Shown here: positions 63,715 through 64,000 of the stretch, piece after piece
How the letters are laid out: each line of letters begins with the position of its first letter
How positions within the stretch are numbered: the stretch's first letter is position 1
NCBI RefSeq assembly: GCF_947497555.1
Contig: NZ_CANMGY010000001.1
Span: 186,001-250,000, forward strand
DNA length: 64,000 nt
Direction: 5' to 3'
Source: an uncultured Umboniibacter sp.
GTDB taxonomy: Bacteria > Pseudomonadota > Gammaproteobacteria > Pseudomonadales > DSM-25080
The notes under the pieces: generated by a model
What the model was told of the DNA's origin: nothing
The model's database searches: none
Seen by the model: the letters and a program-made list of their open reading frames with translations, nothing else
Program-made: the position numbers and the translations under genes

Positions 63715-64000
63715 GTCGTCATTTGCAGCGATTGAGCACTCTCGCTATTTCGTCAGTCTTTACCTCAGGCCTTATGGCACAAGAACTCACGGAGGCACCT
63801 CAAATTGCATTGGGACAACTTAGCGAACTAATTCGCTGGTCGGGCGTTCTCAGCTCCGTGGTCATCGTGATAGGCGTTATCCTCGCCATGCGCTTTGTTC
63901 ACAATATTATTCAGCAAATAAGCGAACAATTTGTCCAACGACGATTATTGCTTCACAAGCTCGAAACCATTTTGCAGTTCGCTGTCTACATCGCAACCAC
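63711..64000 (+). CDS. MscS-like mechanosensitive channel, truncated by window end
   Basis: About 96 codons are visible. A signal-like start (MSRHLQRLSTLAISSVFTSG, then LMAQELTE) is followed by the helix WSGVLSSVVIVIGVILAMRF and QQISEQFVQRRLLLHKLETI. This is the pattern of MscS-family proteins before the pore helix (the next helix begins QFAVYIATT at the edge). The pore and beta domain lie outside, so the assignment is tentative. It overlaps the ATPase gene by 4 bases. Confidence 0.6.
   Translation, partial: MSRHLQRLSTLAISSVFTSGLMAQELTEAPQIALGQLSELIRWSGVLSSVVIVIGVILAMRFVHNIIQQISEQFVQRRLLLHKLETILQFAVYIAT

Overview
The window looks like chromosomal DNA of a free-living, probably marine gammaproteobacterium. 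This rests on gene content only: an aryl-polyene-type cluster, an ECF sigma/ChrR pair with its light-stress genes, an EF-G paralogue outside a ribosomal operon, the alpha-2-macroglobulin/PBP1C pair, an AbgT carrier and a sodium:solute symporter. Genus cannot be decided from what is visible. I found no tRNA, rRNA, CRISPR array, insertion sequence or prophage. Coding density is high; the only gene-free stretch over 300 bases is 14369-14769.

Layout. 1-5.2 kb: right end of an aryl-polyene-like biosynthesis cluster (minus strand: chain-length-factor-like ketosynthase, acyltransferase, two acyl carrier proteins, membrane protein, AMP-ligase/dehydratase fusion, glycosyltransferase cut by the window edge) with a divergent phosphopantetheinyl transferase. 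5.3-19.6 kb: single genes (VOC protein, AbgT carrier, secreted hydrolase, lipoprotein, tandem SnoaL protein, RDD protein, acetolactate synthase, EF-G paralogue, membrane AraC regulator, DUF2306 protein, cold-shock protein). 19.8-25.7 kb: ECF sigma factor and ChrR anti-sigma factor, facing an operon (NTF2, SDR, FAD oxidoreductase, DUF1365, cyclopropane synthase) led by a sequence matching an ECF11-type promoter. 25.8-40.7 kb: TraB/GumN protein, amidohydrolase, two bacterial-PH proteins, OYE-family oxidoreductase, alpha-2-macroglobulin plus PBP1C, DUF885 peptidase. 40.8-44.8 kb: photolyase operon (DUF3429, DCC, SDR, YbgA-like, photolyase). 44.8-47.6 kb: pirin and glutathionyl-hydroquinone reductase with a divergent LysR. 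47.7-59.4 kb: a catabolic locus. 59.4-64 kb: a Kef-type antiporter, then a membrane P-loop ATPase coupled to an MscS-like channel that runs off the window.

The most interesting system is the 47.7-58.5 kb catabolic locus. It combines two tandem-SnoaL proteins, a bicupin, an amidohydrolase, a sodium symporter, a HpcH/HpaI aldolase, an alpha/beta hydrolase, a LacI regulator, a histidinol-dehydrogenase-like enzyme and an SDR. A dyad close to TTGNNTTCGAANNCAA stands before each transcription unit, and again 37 kb away before a third tandem-SnoaL gene at about 10.9 kb. I infer one LacI-family regulon for an unidentified, probably polyol or sugar-acid-like, substrate: uptake by the symporter, oxidation by the dehydrogenases, opening of a lactone or ester, and final aldol cleavage to a 2-oxo acid.

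Product names rest on motifs read by eye; no database search was run. Start codons were moved from the longest frame where a family-typical N terminus, a ribosome-binding site or a promoter argued for it, and each such choice is stated.
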